From Vulcanimicrobiota bacterium (GTDB lineage Bacteria; Vulcanimicrobiota; Vulcanimicrobiia; Vulcanimicrobiales; Vulcanimicrobiaceae): 6,196 nucleotides of DNA. Positions 5,183 to 6,196 of the stretch are shown one piece after another (within the stretch, counting starts at the first letter, position 1; each line of letters begins with the position of its first letter). A program made the position numbers and the translations under genes. The notes below the pieces were generated by a model. That model was given only the letters and a program-made list of their open reading frames with translations. It ran no database searches and was not told where the DNA came from. The DNA lies in the NCBI GenBank assembly GCA_019237435.1, contig JAFAHB010000037.1, forward strand, positions 1 through 6,196, written 5' to 3'.

Positions 5183-5353
5183 ATGAAAAGCTCCTGCGAG
5201 CGTTGCGGGCGTTTGCTGCACGATGCCTCTGACGCATGGGCCTGCTCGTACGAGTGCACGTTCTGTTCCAATTGCGCGCAAGCGATGAATCGCCAATGCC
5301 CAAATTGCGGCGGTGCGCTTACGGTCGTAAGTCACGGCAGCTCGACGCGATAG
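5183..5353 (+). CDS. DUF1272-type small cysteine-rich (zinc-binding) protein
   Basis: This 56-residue gene begins MKSSCERCGRLL and ends at TAG 5351-5353. It has eight cysteines (5, 8, 21, 25, 28, 31, 39, 42) in the order C-x2-C-x12-C-x3-C-x2-C-x2-C-x7-C-x2-C. The core ACSYECTFCSNC and the CPNCGG that follows are the hallmark of the DUF1272 family, whose members are about this long (55-70 residues) and of unknown function. The cysteine pairs would suit two zinc sites in a compact double-knuckle fold, a role in nucleic-acid or protein contact being only a guess. The frame is closed by TGA at 5156-5158, and the only ATG is at 5183, 67 bases from the divergent reductase start. No clear ribosome site precedes it. 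Its last 22 bases overlap the end of the opposite-strand hydrolase gene. Confidence 0.9.
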   Translation: MKSSCERCGRLLHDASDAWACSYECTFCSNCAQAMNRQCPNCGGALTVVSHGSSTR

Positions 5354-6196
5354 AGGTGTGTGTCGTCGATGTCGAGCCGTTGCGGCGCGTTTCCGGCGTA
5401 GCCTCCGAAGCGAACGACGGAATTGCCGAGCGCGAACGTTCCGTTTGGAAGCGGGCGTAAGGTGTCGGTCCCATCGAAGGTGAGCCGGTTTTTTACGATG
5501 AGGACGCGCGTGATCGCGGGCTGACCGAAATAGGTGTTCTCGTAACGGCCCACGAGCGCATTCCACGATTGCGGATGGGCGAAGGCGAGTGCTCCGTGAT
5601 ATCGCTCGTTCGCGTACCACTGCGATCCGTACGTCATTTCGACGACGCTCCGGCGAGCGTCGCGCCCGAAGACTAATAGGTACGTCGCGTACTTCGGGTC
5701 GTCGGACCAAAAGAGATCGGGGCCGCGCGGGTAGAGTGTGAAGCTCCGGCCGGCATCGACCATCTGGAGGCGAGCGCCGGCGGCGACAACCCGAACGGCC
5801 GAGCCGTCAGGCGCGGAATACGTGCCGGCGTAGTCGCCGGCGGGTTCGACGCGTGCCGGATCGGCCGGTGCAGGCTGCGGCGGAAGAGGCTGGCCCAGAC
5901 TCTGTGCACGCAGCACCGCCATCGCATACCGCACGATCGCACACGGATGAAGGGGTGCCTCGACGAGATTGGCAAACGCGATGACGCCGAAATCGCGCGT
6001 GAGATTCATCTGCATGCATGCGGTGTATCCCGAGATGCCGCCGGTGTGTCCGACGATATGGTCGCCGCCTTCGTCAAAGACGGACAGCCCGTATCCGTAG
6101 CGCCGGTAAAACTCGGGCCATTCTTGCAGGATCGGCTCCGCGGCGCCCGCCGGCTTACCGGTGCGTAACGTGTCGGGACGCGTCATTGCGGCGAAG
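5332..6196 (-). CDS. Beta-lactamase-family serine hydrolase, C-terminal portion (5' end outside window)
   Basis: The frame is open through the right edge, so the ATG at 6186 is probably internal. About 288 residues are visible. The first hundred contain YGYGLSVF and then GDHIVGHTGGISGYTA. This is the last motif block of class C beta-lactamase/penicillin-binding-like hydrolases, where HTG takes the place of KTG. The catalytic S-x-x-K and Y-x-N motifs lie upstream, outside the window. After a Pro-rich linker (PLPPQPAPADPARVEPA) come two beta-rich stretches. One starts at GDYAGTYSAPDGS and ends near VVEMTYGSQWY; the other starts at LVGRYENTYFGQ and ends HLYRVELP. They look like two related small barrels of the kind often attached to this family. 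The substrate is unknown; peptidase, esterase or D-amino-acid activities occur in the family. It probably acts outside the cytoplasm, but no signal peptide is visible here. The gene ends inside the DUF1272 gene on the other strand. Confidence 0.88.
   Translation of the reverse strand, partial: FAAMTRPDTLRTGKPAGAAEPILQEWPEFYRRYGYGLSVFDEGGDHIVGHTGGISGYTACMQMNLTRDFGVIAFANLVEAPLHPCAIVRYAMAVLRAQSLGQPLPPQPAPADPARVEPAGDYAGTYSAPDGSAVRVVAAGARLQMVDAGRSFTLYPRGPDLFWSDDPKYATYLLVFGRDARRSVVEMTYGSQWYANERYHGALAFAHPQSWNALVGRYENTYFGQPAITRVLIVKNRLTFDGTDTLRPLPNGTFALGNSVVRFGGYAGNAPQRLDIDDTHLYRVELP

Overview
The window is GC-rich bacterial DNA, gene-dense and almost all coding. It holds three partial or complete transcription blocks and no RNA gene, CRISPR array or insertion sequence that I can see. 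The host cannot be named from the sequence. The base composition, GTG/ATG starts with purine-rich ribosome sites, and copies of a TGTCATCCTGAGC-type intergenic repeat fit an uncultured soil or groundwater lineage, but this is a weak inference.

Left part (1-1015): the C-terminal end of an aldehyde dehydrogenase (+) is followed after 7 bases by a small unknown acidic protein (+, 139-465). After a 119-base convergent gap comes a small lipoprotein on the minus strand (585-977). It sits directly downstream of a PaaX-family repressor gene (1016-1864, minus) and may share its transcript.

Central part (1016-3903): this is the most interesting block. The paaX-like gene is divergent from a two-gene plus-strand operon. 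The first gene encodes a diiron protein of the PaaA/BoxB (aryl-CoA epoxidase) group. The second encodes a single-domain enoyl-CoA hydratase, joined to the first by an ATGA stop/start overlap. The 60-base divergent gap contains a perfect 8-bp inverted repeat that is a good operator candidate. The set suggests CoA-thioester-controlled aerobic breakdown of an aromatic or similar acyl-CoA: epoxidation, then hydration or ring cleavage. An aldehyde dehydrogenase nearby could oxidise a semialdehyde product. The diiron protein resembles BoxB of the benzoyl-CoA pathway in sequence but is about 100 residues shorter. Its neighbour is not the long BoxC lyase, and no BoxA, PaaB, PaaC or PaaE is in view, so the exact substrate is open.

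Right part (3904-6196): a convergent gap of 270 bases carries a three-unit tandem copy of a TGTCATCCTGAGC repeat, a strong hairpin (likely terminator), and an opposite-oriented copy of the repeat. It is followed by a zinc-free medium-chain reductase (quinone oxidoreductase-like, minus, 4174-5115). Then come a very short eight-cysteine DUF1272-type zinc-binding protein (+, 5183-5353) and the C-terminal portion of a beta-lactamase-family serine hydrolase (minus, 5332 to the window edge). The last two overlap tail to tail by 22 bases.
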